Of a stretch of DNA of 64,000 nt, positions 55,848 to 63,979 are shown piece by piece. Where the stretch lies: assembly GCF_023706045.1 (NCBI RefSeq), contig NZ_BQYL01000001.1, positions 1,426,001 through 1,490,000 on the forward strand, given 5' to 3'. The stretch comes from Kangiella sp. TOML190 (GTDB lineage Bacteria > Pseudomonadota > Gammaproteobacteria > Enterobacterales > Kangiellaceae). The notes beneath the pieces were generated by a model. It was given only the letters and a program-made list of their open reading frames with translations, made no database searches and had not been told where the DNA came from. Each line of letters begins with the position of its first letter. The stretch's first letter is position 1. The position numbers and the translations under genes are program-made.

Positions 55848-55883
55848 AGCCTTGCTGGACACTTCTAAATACCCAGCAAGGCT
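55848..55883. terminator. Hairpin between the SWIM gene and the exported-protein gene
   Basis: AGCCTTGCTGG and its exact complement (11 pairs) are separated by 14 bases between convergent genes. No T run follows on either side, so it is a possible bidirectional or Rho-assisted terminator. Confidence 0.45.
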
Positions 55884-55899
55884 ATGATGTACTTATAGT

Positions 55900-56358
55900 T
55901 TACTTTTCTTTGACAGGAATGTTAGGCTTTGGTTTCCTACTTTCGCTTGTCATCACGTCTATCAATTCACCATCGCGATAAATGTAGGTAGTGGTTACTG
56001 TTATTGTCTCAGTCGTGGTTTCATAAGTGCGTGAAACAGGCAAAGAACAAGAACCTGATTGACATGGTGCTGGAGGTGCTCCGCTGTCCGATTGAGTTGC
56101 GTACTCATTATTGTTACTATTGAGATTGGCTATTTTAGATTGTAATTTTGCGGATTTATCAAGCTCAAAAGTATAGCTGTGAATTATATTGCTTTCTCCA
56201 GTCCAGACAATAAGAGTAGCTTTATTGAGTTTTTTATTGTGCAATACTGTTTCACAAGTCTTTGCTTCACAATAAGATAGACTGCCTGAACCTGCTATGA
56301 CTTTTGCATTGGCAAAAAGACCGATAACTATAAGAAGCGCTATATGGTAAAATTTCAT
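55900..56358 (-). CDS. Small exported protein of unknown function
   Basis: From ATG 56358 (GGAG six bases upstream) the protein has 152 residues. It begins with a signal peptide (FYHIALLIVIGLFANAKVIA) and contains four cysteines outside it (YCEAKTCETV and PCQSGSCSLP) that could form disulfides in the periplasm. A Thr-rich stretch (YETTTETITVTTTYIY) follows, then a basic end. The frame extends 14 codons further up without a better ribosome-binding site. The promoter region holds a 13-G tract, so expression may be phase-variable. I recognise no family. Confidence 0.65.
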   Translation of the reverse strand: MKFYHIALLIVIGLFANAKVIAGSGSLSYCEAKTCETVLHNKKLNKATLIVWTGESNIIHSYTFELDKSAKLQSKIANLNSNNNEYATQSDSGAPPAPCQSGSCSLPVSRTYETTTETITVTTTYIYRDGELIDVMTSESRKPKPNIPVKEK

Positions 56359-56414
56359 TATTAAACTCCATTTGTTTATTAAATTGATAAGTAAGAACAC
56401 TCAGGTTCAGGGGC

Positions 56415-56447
56415 ACGCTACCCCCCCCCCCCCAAGATATTTGTCAA
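56415..56447 (-). promoter_or_regulatory. Candidate phase-variable promoter with a G13 spacer tract
   Basis: On the minus strand a perfect TTGACA (56447-56442) is followed by AATATCTT, thirteen G (56433-56421) and TAGCGT (56420-56415). The present spacer is 21 bases; loss of four G would give the ideal 17. The -10 candidate is weak (three of six). Homopolymer tracts between -35 and -10 control phase variation of Neisseria porA. Confidence 0.45.
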
Positions 56448-56468
56448 TTAATTATTTCAACGAAATTT

Positions 56469-57323
56469 TTAGTTGTGCAGATGCTCGCAAGCGAATAGGG
56501 TGTTACTCATTAGCATGGCAACGGTCATTGGCCCGACACCGCCAGGAACTGGGGTGATCCATGATGCGCGCTCTTTGGCTACGTCAAATTCCACATCACC
56601 TGCTAACTTGCCCGTTTCAAGGCGGTTAATTCCTACGTCAATTACGATTGCGCCCGGCTTAATCCAGTCGCCTTTGACCATTTCTGGAATACCTACACCA
56701 ACCACCACAATATCCGCTTCAGAGACTTTTTGCGCTAAGTCTTTGGTTTTACTGTGGCAGAAAGTCACGGTGCAGCGCTCCATCAATAGTTCCATCCCCA
56801 TTGGGCGGCCAACAATATTGGATACGCCAACAACCACCGCATCTTTACCCACTAGATCGATGCCCGTTTCTTTAAGCATCACCATTACGCCATAAGGAGT
56901 GCAAGGGCGCATGGTCGGCATCTTTTGGGTTAGGCGACCCATATTGTAGGGATGGAAGCCATCAACGTCTTTATCGGCTTTGATCCGCTCTAAAATCACA
57001 TTTGAGTCAAGGTGCGCTGGTAAGGGCAACTGAACCAAAATACCGTCAATCGCGGGGTCATCATTAAGCGAGTCAATTTGGCGCAACAGCGAGTCTTGAG
57101 TGGTATCTTCATCCAGCACGTATTTTTGCGAAATAAAGCCGACTTTTTCACAGGCTTCGACCTTTTTATTGACGTAGATCTGCGAGGCGGGATCGCCGCC
57201 AACTAATACCACCGCCAAGCCTGGCGCGCGCAGGCCTTTATCCAAGCGGGCTTTGACCTTTTCGGCCAGTTGATTTTTGACTTTTTCAGAGATGGCTTTG
57301 CCATCAAGGATTTGTGCGGACAT
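56469..57323 (-). CDS. folD: Methylenetetrahydrofolate dehydrogenase/cyclohydrolase FolD
   Basis: FolD interconverts methylene-, methenyl- and 10-formyl-tetrahydrofolate in the cytoplasm. The 284 residues show [13 protein letters not shown] with the catalytic Lys, the dinucleotide-binding [11 protein letters not shown], and the C-terminal [16 protein letters not shown]. Length matches E. coli (288). It is divergent from the tRNA operon. Confidence 0.97.
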   Translation of the reverse strand: MSAQILDGKAISEKVKNQLAEKVKARLDKGLRAPGLAVVLVGGDPASQIYVNKKVEACEKVGFISQKYVLDEDTTQDSLLRQIDSLNDDPAIDGILVQLPLPAHLDSNVILERIKADKDVDGFHPYNMGRLTQKMPTMRPCTPYGVMVMLKETGIDLVGKDAVVVGVSNIVGRPMGMELLMERCTVTFCHSKTKDLAQKVSEADIVVVGVGIPEMVKGDWIKPGAIVIDVGINRLETGKLAGDVEFDVAKERASWITPVPGGVGPMTVAMLMSNTLFACEHLHN

Positions 57324-57461
57324 TAAAGACTCTCTAACCTAAATTAATTCAAATGAGCGTTTGAAAGTGGCATATTCTCTCAGTTATTAAGGATTTGCTC
57401 AATCCTTATTCGGCTTTTCTGGCGAATTACCGAATATCGGTAAAAAATGGCGCAAAAAGTG

Positions 57462-57490
57462 TTGACGCTTTTCATGGGAGTCAGTATTAT
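57462..57490 (+). promoter_or_regulatory. Strong promoter of the tRNA operon
   Basis: TTGACG (57462-57467) and TATTAT (57485-57490) are 17 bases apart, followed by a GC-rich discriminator (TGCGCTCC), a pattern typical of stringently controlled stable-RNA promoters. The first tRNA begins 59 bases later. Confidence 0.75.
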
Positions 57491-57549
57491 TGCGCTCCTT
57501 GTTCGGGTTAGCCCTTTTTAAGGGAAAATTAGCCTGAATAGAGCGAAAT

Positions 57550-57626
57550 CGGCGATTAGCGCAGTCTGGTAGCGCGCCTGCTTTGGGTGCAGGATGTCGG
57601 GGGTTCAAATCCCTCATCGCCGACCA
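57550..57626 (+). tRNA. tRNA-Pro (anticodon TGG)
   Basis: A 77-base cloverleaf with acceptor CGGCGAT pairing ATCGCCG, T-loop GGTTCAAATCC, anticodon loop CTTTGGGTG and encoded CCA. It is the first of four tRNAs in a row. Confidence 0.96.
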
Positions 57627-57657
57627 ATTTTTGTCATTTGTAACGGTTCGATCTAAT

Positions 57658-57734
<77 letters not shown>

Positions 57735-57772
57735 TTTTACGGTCGGCAAACACTACAGATGTTACAGTTAAT

Positions 57773-57849
57773 GGTGGGTGTAGCTCAGTTGGTAGAGCCC
57801 TGGATTGTGATTCCGGTGGTCGTGGGTTCAAATCCCATCATCCACCCCA
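57773..57849 (+). tRNA. tRNA-His (anticodon GTG)
   Basis: A cloverleaf with the extra 5' G (G-1) opposite discriminator C that identifies tRNA-His. Acceptor GTGGGTG pairs CATCCAC; anticodon loop TTGTGAT; CCA is encoded. Confidence 0.95.
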
Positions 57850-57942
57850 TATTTTTACTTTCGGCTACCAATTTACGAAAGTAAGATGAAAATACGGTTC
57901 GATGAGGGCTGTCCGGGCGCGAGCCCAATTGTAAAATGCAAT

Positions 57943-58027
57943 GCGAGAGTGGTGGAATTGGTAGACACGCTGGATTTAGGTTCCAGTGCCGCGAGGCGTG
58001 AGAGTTCGAGTCTCTCCTTTCGCACCA
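57943..58027 (+). tRNA. tRNA-Leu (anticodon TAG)
   Basis: An 85-base class II tRNA with a long variable arm (TGCCGCGAGGCGT), acceptor GCGAGAG pairing CTTTCGC, anticodon loop TTTAGGT and encoded CCA. It closes the Pro-Arg-His-Leu cluster. Confidence 0.95.
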
Positions 58028-58087
58028 TTTACTTTTAAGTCAATTCGAGTAAATGGTTCTTTTTTAACTCCTTCATCAAAAGTATCC

Positions 58088-58130
58088 GACAAGGCAATGG
58101 CGTTTAGCCAACGAGTGCCTTGTCTTTTTT
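58088..58130 (+). terminator. Rho-independent terminator of the tRNA operon
   Basis: GACAAGGCA pairs perfectly with TGCCTTGTC around an inner TGGC-GTTTA-GCCA stem, and six T follow. It ends the tRNA transcript 44 bases before tig. Confidence 0.88.
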
Positions 58131-58173
58131 GCCGTGATACAACAATTTTAGCTTAATCTTACGGAGATTAATG

Positions 58174-59463
58174 ATGCAAGTTTCAGTTGAAACCAGCCAA
58201 GGTTTAGAAAGAGTCTTAACAATTGATGTTCCTGCTGAGAATATCGATGGTGCTGTCCAAAAACGCCTACAAGATATGGCGCGTAACGTAAAAATGAACG
58301 GTTTCCGTCCGGGTAAAGTTCCTTTTAGCGTGGTTAAAAAGCGTTATGGCCAAGCGGTACGTCAAGAAGTGTTGGGCGAAGTGATGCAGCGTCATTATTT
58401 TGAAGCGGTACAGCAAGAAAAATTGATGCCTGCTGGATATCCTCAATTGGAATTGGTTGAAAATAAAGATGGTGAAAACCTAAAATTCACAGCCAAGTTT
58501 GAAATTTATCCGGAAGTGGAAGTTGCCGATTTTTCAAAGGTTGAAATAGAGTCTAACAAAGCGGAAGTTGAAGACGCTGATTTAGATAAGATGCTAGAAA
58601 CTTTGCAGGGCCAGCGAGCTACTTGGAAAGAAGTGAGCCGCAAGTCGAAAAGCGGTGATCAAATCGTTATCGATTTTAAAGGCTCGATTGATGGCGAAGC
58701 CTTTGCTGGCGGTGAAGCTTCTGATTTTCCATTAGAGCTTGGCTCAGACAGCATGATCCCTGGTTTTGAAGAGCAGCTTGTGGGCGCTAAAGCGGGTGAC
58801 GAAGTCGAAGTTAAGGTGGCTTTCCCAGAAGATTACCACGCCGAAGACCTAAAGGGTAAAGACGCGGTATTTGCGACTAAAGTCCATAAAGTGAACGAAA
58901 AAGAATTACCATCGTTAAAAGATTTGGCCGAAGCTTTATCCGCTGATGATGTTGACGCTTTAAAAGAAGATGTTAAATCTAATATGGAGCGCGAGCTTAA
59001 AAATGCACTTAAGGCTGGTGTTAAAGGTCAGGTGATGGATAAGCTAGTGGAAGTCCACGAAGTTGAAGTACCTAAAGCTATGATCGACCAAGAAATCGAT
59101 CGTATGCGTCAAGAAATGTTGCAGCAAATGCGCGCACCACAAGGCGGCGATACTCCTGATTTACCTGCTGAATTGTTCGAAGAGCAAGCTAGTCGTCGCG
59201 TTAAATTAGGTTTAGTGGTTGCTGAAATTATCAAGCAACAAGAATTAAAAGCTGACGAAGAGAAAGTTCGTGCGCAGGTCGAAGAGTTGGCTGCAGTTTA
59301 CGAAGAGCCACAGGAAGTAATCGACTGGTACTATGGCGATGCTCAGCGCTTGCGTGAAGTTGAATCGCTGGTATTAGAAGATACAGTGGTTGACTTGGTG
59401 CTAGAAAAAGCTAAAGTATCTGAAAAGTCAGTTAGCTTTGACGATGTAATGAACAAAAAGTAA
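58174..59463 (+). CDS. tig: Trigger factor
   Basis: Trigger factor is the ribosome-bound chaperone and prolyl isomerase. The 429 residues have the ribosome-docking signature GFRPGKVP (E. coli GFRKGKVP), a PPIase domain (GDQIVIDFKGSIDGEAFAGG, FPEDYHAEDLKGKDAVF, about 150-245) and a helical C-terminal arm. Two ATG codons lie in tandem; the second (58174) has GGAG seven bases upstream and gives the E. coli-like start MQVSVET. Confidence 0.96.
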   Translation: MQVSVETSQGLERVLTIDVPAENIDGAVQKRLQDMARNVKMNGFRPGKVPFSVVKKRYGQAVRQEVLGEVMQRHYFEAVQQEKLMPAGYPQLELVENKDGENLKFTAKFEIYPEVEVADFSKVEIESNKAEVEDADLDKMLETLQGQRATWKEVSRKSKSGDQIVIDFKGSIDGEAFAGGEASDFPLELGSDSMIPGFEEQLVGAKAGDEVEVKVAFPEDYHAEDLKGKDAVFATKVHKVNEKELPSLKDLAEALSADDVDALKEDVKSNMERELKNALKAGVKGQVMDKLVEVHEVEVPKAMIDQEIDRMRQEMLQQMRAPQGGDTPDLPAELFEEQASRRVKLGLVVAEIIKQQELKADEEKVRAQVEELAAVYEEPQEVIDWYYGDAQRLREVESLVLEDTVVDLVLEKAKVSEKSVSFDDVMNKK

Positions 59464-59481
59464 TCATTGCTTCATCAATTT

Positions 59482-59510
59482 AAAAAAGCGGGCTTAAGGC
59501 CCGTTTTTTT
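59482..59510 (+). terminator. Rho-independent terminator after tig
   Basis: CGGGC-TTAAG-GCCCG with flanking A and T runs (seven T). It lies 18 bases after tig and 20 before clpP, so clpP is expressed by readthrough or its own promoter. Confidence 0.85.
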
Positions 59511-59529
59511 GTATTTAACCGGATAAAAC

Positions 59530-60192
59530 ATGAAGAATACGAAAAGTCCTATTATGAGCAACAATAGCAATAACGAATCTATTATTACTGATCCCTACGC
59601 CGGCGGCTTGATCCCAATGGTGGTCGAGCAGACCTCAAGAGGCGAGCGTTCCTACGATATTTACTCGCGTCTTCTAAAAGAGCGAGTGATTTTCTTGGTG
59701 GGTCCAGTGGAAGACTATATGGCCAATTCGGTGGTCGCGCAGATGCTATTTTTGGAGTCGGAAAACCCAGAAAAAGATATTTATCTTTATATTAACTCTC
59801 CTGGCGGAGTGGTGACGGCGGGTATGGCGATTTACGACACTATGCAATTTATTAAGCCGGACGTTAGCACCGTATGTATCGGCCAAGCGGCGAGTATGGG
59901 GGCCTTTTTGTTAACTGGTGGGGCGGAAGGAAAGCGTCATTGTTTACCTAATTCACGCATGATGATCCACCAGCCTTTGGGTGGCTTCCAAGGTCAAGCG
60001 TCTGATTTTGAGATCCATGCTAAAGAAATCATCGATCTTAAGCGTCGTTTAAATCAAATTATGGCCAAACATTGTAAGCGTCCGATTGAAGATTTGATAC
60101 GCGATACGGATCGAGATAATTTTATGACTGCCGAAGAAGCCGTCGACTATGGTTTAATCGATTCGATTATTAATTCTCGCAAAGAAGTTTAA
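59530..60192 (+). CDS. clpP: ATP-dependent Clp protease proteolytic subunit
   Basis: The 220-residue peptidase has the full catalytic triad: Ser122 in GQAASMGAF, His147 in [10 protein letters not shown] and Asp196 in DTDRDNFMT, with the spacing seen in E. coli ClpP. The N-terminal propeptide region is long and Asn/Ser-rich (SNNSNNES); a start at the second ATG (59554) is possible, and neither start has a strong Shine-Dalgarno. In most relatives clpX and lon follow; here clpP ends in a terminator and an unrelated transporter follows, so its ATPase partner must be encoded elsewhere. Confidence 0.97.
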   Translation: MKNTKSPIMSNNSNNESIITDPYAGGLIPMVVEQTSRGERSYDIYSRLLKERVIFLVGPVEDYMANSVVAQMLFLESENPEKDIYLYINSPGGVVTAGMAIYDTMQFIKPDVSTVCIGQAASMGAFLLTGGAEGKRHCLPNSRMMIHQPLGGFQGQASDFEIHAKEIIDLKRRLNQIMAKHCKRPIEDLIRDTDRDNFMTAEEAVDYGLIDSIINSRKEV

Positions 60193-60215
60193 TGCCAGAG
60201 TGATCTTATGTAACG

Positions 60216-60238
60216 AACCCGCCGATTGGCGGGTTTTT
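60216..60238 (+). terminator. Rho-independent terminator after clpP
   Basis: AACCCGCC-GATT-GGCGGGTT is a perfect eight-pair stem followed by further T. It lies 24 bases after clpP and isolates it from the next gene. Confidence 0.93.
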
Positions 60239-60360
60239 GCTTATAGATTGTTACATTTTTGTGGTTTAAAACTATGAGACTTGTGTATATTAGAAGGGAG
60301 CAGGATTTAAAAAGCTAGTAATACTATTTAATACAAGTTAGTTAATAGGAAATTTAAGCC

Positions 60361-60396
60361 ATGATATGGAAGATGGGCATTAGCATTGCCGCTTAA
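60361..60396 (+). other. Possible 11-codon leader frame overlapping the transporter start
   Basis: ATG at 60361, with AGGA upstream, opens an 11-codon frame (MIWKMGISIAA) whose stop lies ten bases past the TTG start of the transporter, in another frame. It could couple translation to the TTG start, or signal a one-base sequence error at the N-terminus of the transporter. Confidence 0.3.
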
Positions 60397-62020
60397 ATAC
60401 CGTTATTACAATTGGTCTGAAAGGCTAATTTCGCGCTTTACATGGGTCCAGCAGGGGGAAGGCCATAGCGTTTTATTGATGTTTTTTAGCTTTTTTACCC
60501 TGATGTTTGCGTATTATTTGTTAAAAGTAATCCGTGATCCCTTAATCTTGTCGGAGGGTAGCGCCGAATTAAAAAGTTATACAACTGCTGCTCAAGCCCT
60601 TATTTTATTGTTCATAGTTCCTTTCTATAGCCGTTATTATTACAAATTTTCTAAACATCACGATAAGTCAATTTTCCTTAATCGCGTGATTTATTTTTTC
60701 ATTACTAACTTGCTGGTGTTTGTTCTGTTACTGCACTTGGAAATTCCGATAAGCATAATTTTCTACGTTTGGTTAGGAGTACTAAGTGTCACTTTAGTCG
60801 CTATTTACTGGGCCTTTTGCGCCGATTGCTTCAACGTAAAATCCGGTAAGCGCCTTTTTTCGGTGATAGCACTTGGCGGCTCAATTGGCGCTTGGGTAGG
60901 AGCGAAATCGGCAGGTTGGCTCTATCCAATTATGGGGATAGCCGGATTATTATTGGCCGCCGCATCATTATTACTGATAGTCTCTTTTTTACTTAAGAGT
61001 GCTTGTCGCTCTATTCCTGTTAACTCTCGTGCCGTGAAACATATCGATGAAGACGAACAGTCGCGTGACTGGAAACGCGGATTTTCATTAATTTTCAAAA
61101 AAAAATACCTGCTGTATATTGCCATTTTCGTGGTGTTGGTAAACTGGGTTAACTCCATGGGCGAGTATATTTTAGCCAAGTTTGTAGTAGCTTCGGTAGA
61201 TGAAAAAGTGGCGCAAGGCCTTGGCACTGAGCAGGCCTTAATGACCGAGTTTTACACGGATTATATTGCTTGGTTCACCTTGTTTGGAATTGCCTTACAA
61301 TTATTGATAGTGCCACGCTTGTTTCGTTGGATAGGGGTTGGAGGTAGTATTTTAATATTACCTTTGGTTACCTTAATTAACTATAGTCTAATTTTTATCT
61401 TCCCACTGATGCTGGTGGTTACTTGGGCCATGATCGCTGAAAATAGTGTCAATTACTCGATCCAAAATACCAGCCGTCATGCACTATTTCTTAATATTTC
61501 TCGCGAAGAAAAATACCTGAGCAAAAATACCATTGATTCCTTTTTCTATCGTTTTGGCGATTTGTTATATGGCGGTACTATTGCTTTGACCGTCGGCCTC
61601 TTTGCCTTGGACATAAAGTTGGTAATTGGTATCGCTGTGGTTTTATCTTTGATGAGCTTGTGGGTTGCTTTTCAAATTAAGGTTAAGAAAAAACAAGACA
61701 AGCAAAATGCAGAACCTAATCGACCGCCTACGTTAGCTTATCCATTGCAACCGCAGGCGGTTATTTCTGGCCAGAAAACCATCTTAACTTTGCCAGAAAA
61801 TACCTTTGAAGATCCTGATCTTGGCGACTCCCTGCGTTACTCAATTAAAGCCGTCGATGGTCATGCATTGCCCAAGTGGTGTAAGTTTAACAATACCACT
61901 ATGGCGCTGAGCGTGCGCCCGCCAGAAGGGCTTCGTCAAGAATTAAAAATAGAAATTATGGCTACTGACTACGACGGTCTTACTGCCACCACCCTGTTAG
62001 TGATCGATGTCGAAGGTTAG
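60386..62020 (+). CDS. TLC-type nucleotide transporter fused to a cadherin-like (CADG) domain
   Basis: A 544-residue protein. Residues 28-430 hold about twelve membrane helices and the hallmarks of the TLC (ATP/ADP translocase, NTP/NTP exchange) family in free-living bacteria: YYLLKVIRDPLIL in helix 1, NSMGEYILAKFVV, and ENSVNYSIQNTSRHALF followed by EEKYLSKNTIDSFFYRFGD. Residues about 446-544 form a dystroglycan-type cadherin-like domain (PENTFEDPDLGDSLRYS, DGHALPKWCKF, ATDYDGLTATT). Positive residues after the last helix (IKVKKKQDK) predict this domain on the cytoplasmic side. The only start in frame is TTG. Substrate is unproven; nucleotides are inferred from the family. It converges on the phosphatase-kinase gene. 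Confidence 0.8.
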   Translation: MPLKYRYYNWSERLISRFTWVQQGEGHSVLLMFFSFFTLMFAYYLLKVIRDPLILSEGSAELKSYTTAAQALILLFIVPFYSRYYYKFSKHHDKSIFLNRVIYFFITNLLVFVLLLHLEIPISIIFYVWLGVLSVTLVAIYWAFCADCFNVKSGKRLFSVIALGGSIGAWVGAKSAGWLYPIMGIAGLLLAAASLLLIVSFLLKSACRSIPVNSRAVKHIDEDEQSRDWKRGFSLIFKKKYLLYIAIFVVLVNWVNSMGEYILAKFVVASVDEKVAQGLGTEQALMTEFYTDYIAWFTLFGIALQLLIVPRLFRWIGVGGSILILPLVTLINYSLIFIFPLMLVVTWAMIAENSVNYSIQNTSRHALFLNISREEKYLSKNTIDSFFYRFGDLLYGGTIALTVGLFALDIKLVIGIAVVLSLMSLWVAFQIKVKKKQDKQNAEPNRPPTLAYPLQPQAVISGQKTILTLPENTFEDPDLGDSLRYSIKAVDGHALPKWCKFNNTTMALSVRPPEGLRQELKIEIMATDYDGLTATTLLVIDVEG

Positions 62021-62023
62021 CCG

Positions 62024-63979
62024 TTAACCTTTATCAAAGTATTCAATGATATTATCTCGGCGCTTTAAGATGGAATTAATCTGTTGGCTTTGTAAGTAGT
62101 CCCCGAGAGCTTTATTTAACTCTTCCCGATTAAGAGCTTGTAAGGCCTTTTGGAAAGAAAATGATATTTTGGTTGGGGGTTTGAAGCGTTCATTTTGAAA
62201 TAGTGCATTTTTTACTCTGAATGCGCGGGTGTGATCGATCAGCCATAGTTGAGCGTTCTTTTCTGTATACAGTTCATTGCCCGTATTTCTGTCCTCGTTA
62301 TGAATGAGCCAATCAAAAATTTGCATAATATCGCGACTCGACTTTTGACTACAAAAACCACTCAGTTTTCGTTTTTCTTGAATCAATTCGCTTTTGCTAA
62401 CAGAATCTTCAATCCAGTATTGTAAAATCCCTTTCATATTCTTGTAACGGTACTCCATTGTGAAAGGGACCATATTGAGCCCGAGCAAACGATCCAATTT
62501 GTAGGCGGCAATATCGTAGACAAATCGATCAGCATAATTTCCTATTCGTTTCCAGCGTTTGTCTTCGAGCTTTGGATCGGTATCAAGGTATTTAAAAATG
62601 GCGCGTCGCTGCTTGCCGTCAAGCTCGAAAGTTAGGCGCAAGGGCCGAGTATAAAAATCACCGAGCGTCTTCTCTTCTACAACTTTTGCTTTTTGGTAGA
62701 AAGGCGCCAATTGAGCATCGCCAAGATCGTTGGCATAGAGTGGTTTTCGAACCGGATCTGGGGTTGGTTGAGTGTTAGCGCTATCATGCAGATTTAACAC
62801 TTTTAAGCCGGCAGTATCAATCTGAACCAAGCTTGGGTGGCCTTTGTAATGACTTTGCAGCATACCAGTATCAAGCATGATGACCTTGCCATCAAAGCGT
62901 GAACGAACTAGGCGGCTTTTATCGGGAGTATGCCCTAGAAAAATTTGATTAGCATTGAAGTAGTTTAAAGCATGATCAACGGTTAACTCCTCGGAAAATT
63001 CATGGCAATACATATTACCGCGATACCAAGTTGGCCCGAAACTATCGAAAATAAGGGAGTCAGATAGCGTTATAAACTCCCGAGCTTTTTTTCTAATCGA
63101 GCGTTTATTGAGGGCTCGACTTCTAATTTTGCCGTCAATCAGCGACTGGGCGACATCGTGTCTATCGAGTTTGTTAAAATAATACTTAAATAGCCCAGCT
63201 TCGGTTAGTTCTCTCCATAGCGTTGCATATTGAGTCAACTCATCGCGAAATTGTTGATTAAGCTGTTGCTCGCTTAGGCCAGTAGCTAATAGCTTTGGTG
63301 AAAAGCCGCCATGAGCGAATAGTTTGTTTTGTTGGCTCAAGATAAAGTCCTTACTCAATAGCCAACGACCATAGTGTCCATCCGGGGAATAGGCTTGGAC
63401 TAAACCAAAATAACCCAATGGGTAAAGATTGGTAAACTTTGCTTTACTCTCAGCATTGTCTTTTAGCGATGAGTAATCCAAAAAATCCTGATAAACCGAT
63501 TGGCGTTTTTCGGCAAGCTCTATATCGGCAAAAGAGGCATATTCAGCATCCGAGACGTAGCGCAGATCACCGCGAATATTCATGACTTCATGATTACCCA
63601 ATACCATATAAAAAGCCCCGCCAGCTTTTTCTGCTTGCACTTCCAGTTGCATAAAAAAGTCGAGAATTTTCCTAGAGTCAGGGCCGCGGTCGAGCAGATC
63701 GCCTAAGCTGACGAAAATGCGATCGCCAGCTATCCAGTTGAGCTTTTCATCGATGATTTTGCCTGCTTGTAGCAGAGTTATCATGGTTTGGTAGTCACCA
63801 TGGACATCTGCCATTACCGTCATCGGCTTAGCGCTTGCGGGTAATGCAGTCATAGCATTGATGGTAGTGGATAGCTGTGCTTTCTGAGCAGAGCGCTCAG
63901 CGGCTACAAGCGTCGCGGTGGCTAGGTTGCTAATTTGCAGAAAGACTGCTAACAAAGTGGACGATAGATAGACCTTCAT
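62024..63979 (-). CDS. Exported metallophosphatase fused to an atypical kinase-like domain
   Basis: From ATG 63979 (GGAG eight bases upstream) the protein has 651 residues: a signal peptide (LSSTLLAVFLQISNLATA), then a PPP-type phosphoesterase with ADVHGDY (57-63), GDLLDRG (93-99), GNHE (128-131), AHGGFSP (222-228) and GHTP (349-352). The second half (about 440-610) has kinase-like motifs: AIFKYLD with a candidate ATP-binding Lys463, WLIHNEDRNTGN with candidate catalytic Asp563, and LIDHTRAF with candidate metal-binding Asp582. These resemble FAM20C (GNMDRHH, HLDNGRGF), PI3/4-kinases and HipA. The order phosphatase then kinase in one exported chain is unusual. Activity and substrate are unknown. 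Confidence 0.75.
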   Translation of the reverse strand: MKVYLSSTLLAVFLQISNLATATLVAAERSAQKAQLSTTINAMTALPASAKPMTVMADVHGDYQTMITLLQAGKIIDEKLNWIAGDRIFVSLGDLLDRGPDSRKILDFFMQLEVQAEKAGGAFYMVLGNHEVMNIRGDLRYVSDAEYASFADIELAEKRQSVYQDFLDYSSLKDNAESKAKFTNLYPLGYFGLVQAYSPDGHYGRWLLSKDFILSQQNKLFAHGGFSPKLLATGLSEQQLNQQFRDELTQYATLWRELTEAGLFKYYFNKLDRHDVAQSLIDGKIRSRALNKRSIRKKAREFITLSDSLIFDSFGPTWYRGNMYCHEFSEELTVDHALNYFNANQIFLGHTPDKSRLVRSRFDGKVIMLDTGMLQSHYKGHPSLVQIDTAGLKVLNLHDSANTQPTPDPVRKPLYANDLGDAQLAPFYQKAKVVEEKTLGDFYTRPLRLTFELDGKQRRAIFKYLDTDPKLEDKRWKRIGNYADRFVYDIAAYKLDRLLGLNMVPFTMEYRYKNMKGILQYWIEDSVSKSELIQEKRKLSGFCSQKSSRDIMQIFDWLIHNEDRNTGNELYTEKNAQLWLIDHTRAFRVKNALFQNERFKPPTKISFSFQKALQALNREELNKALGDYLQSQQINSILKRRDNIIEYFDKG

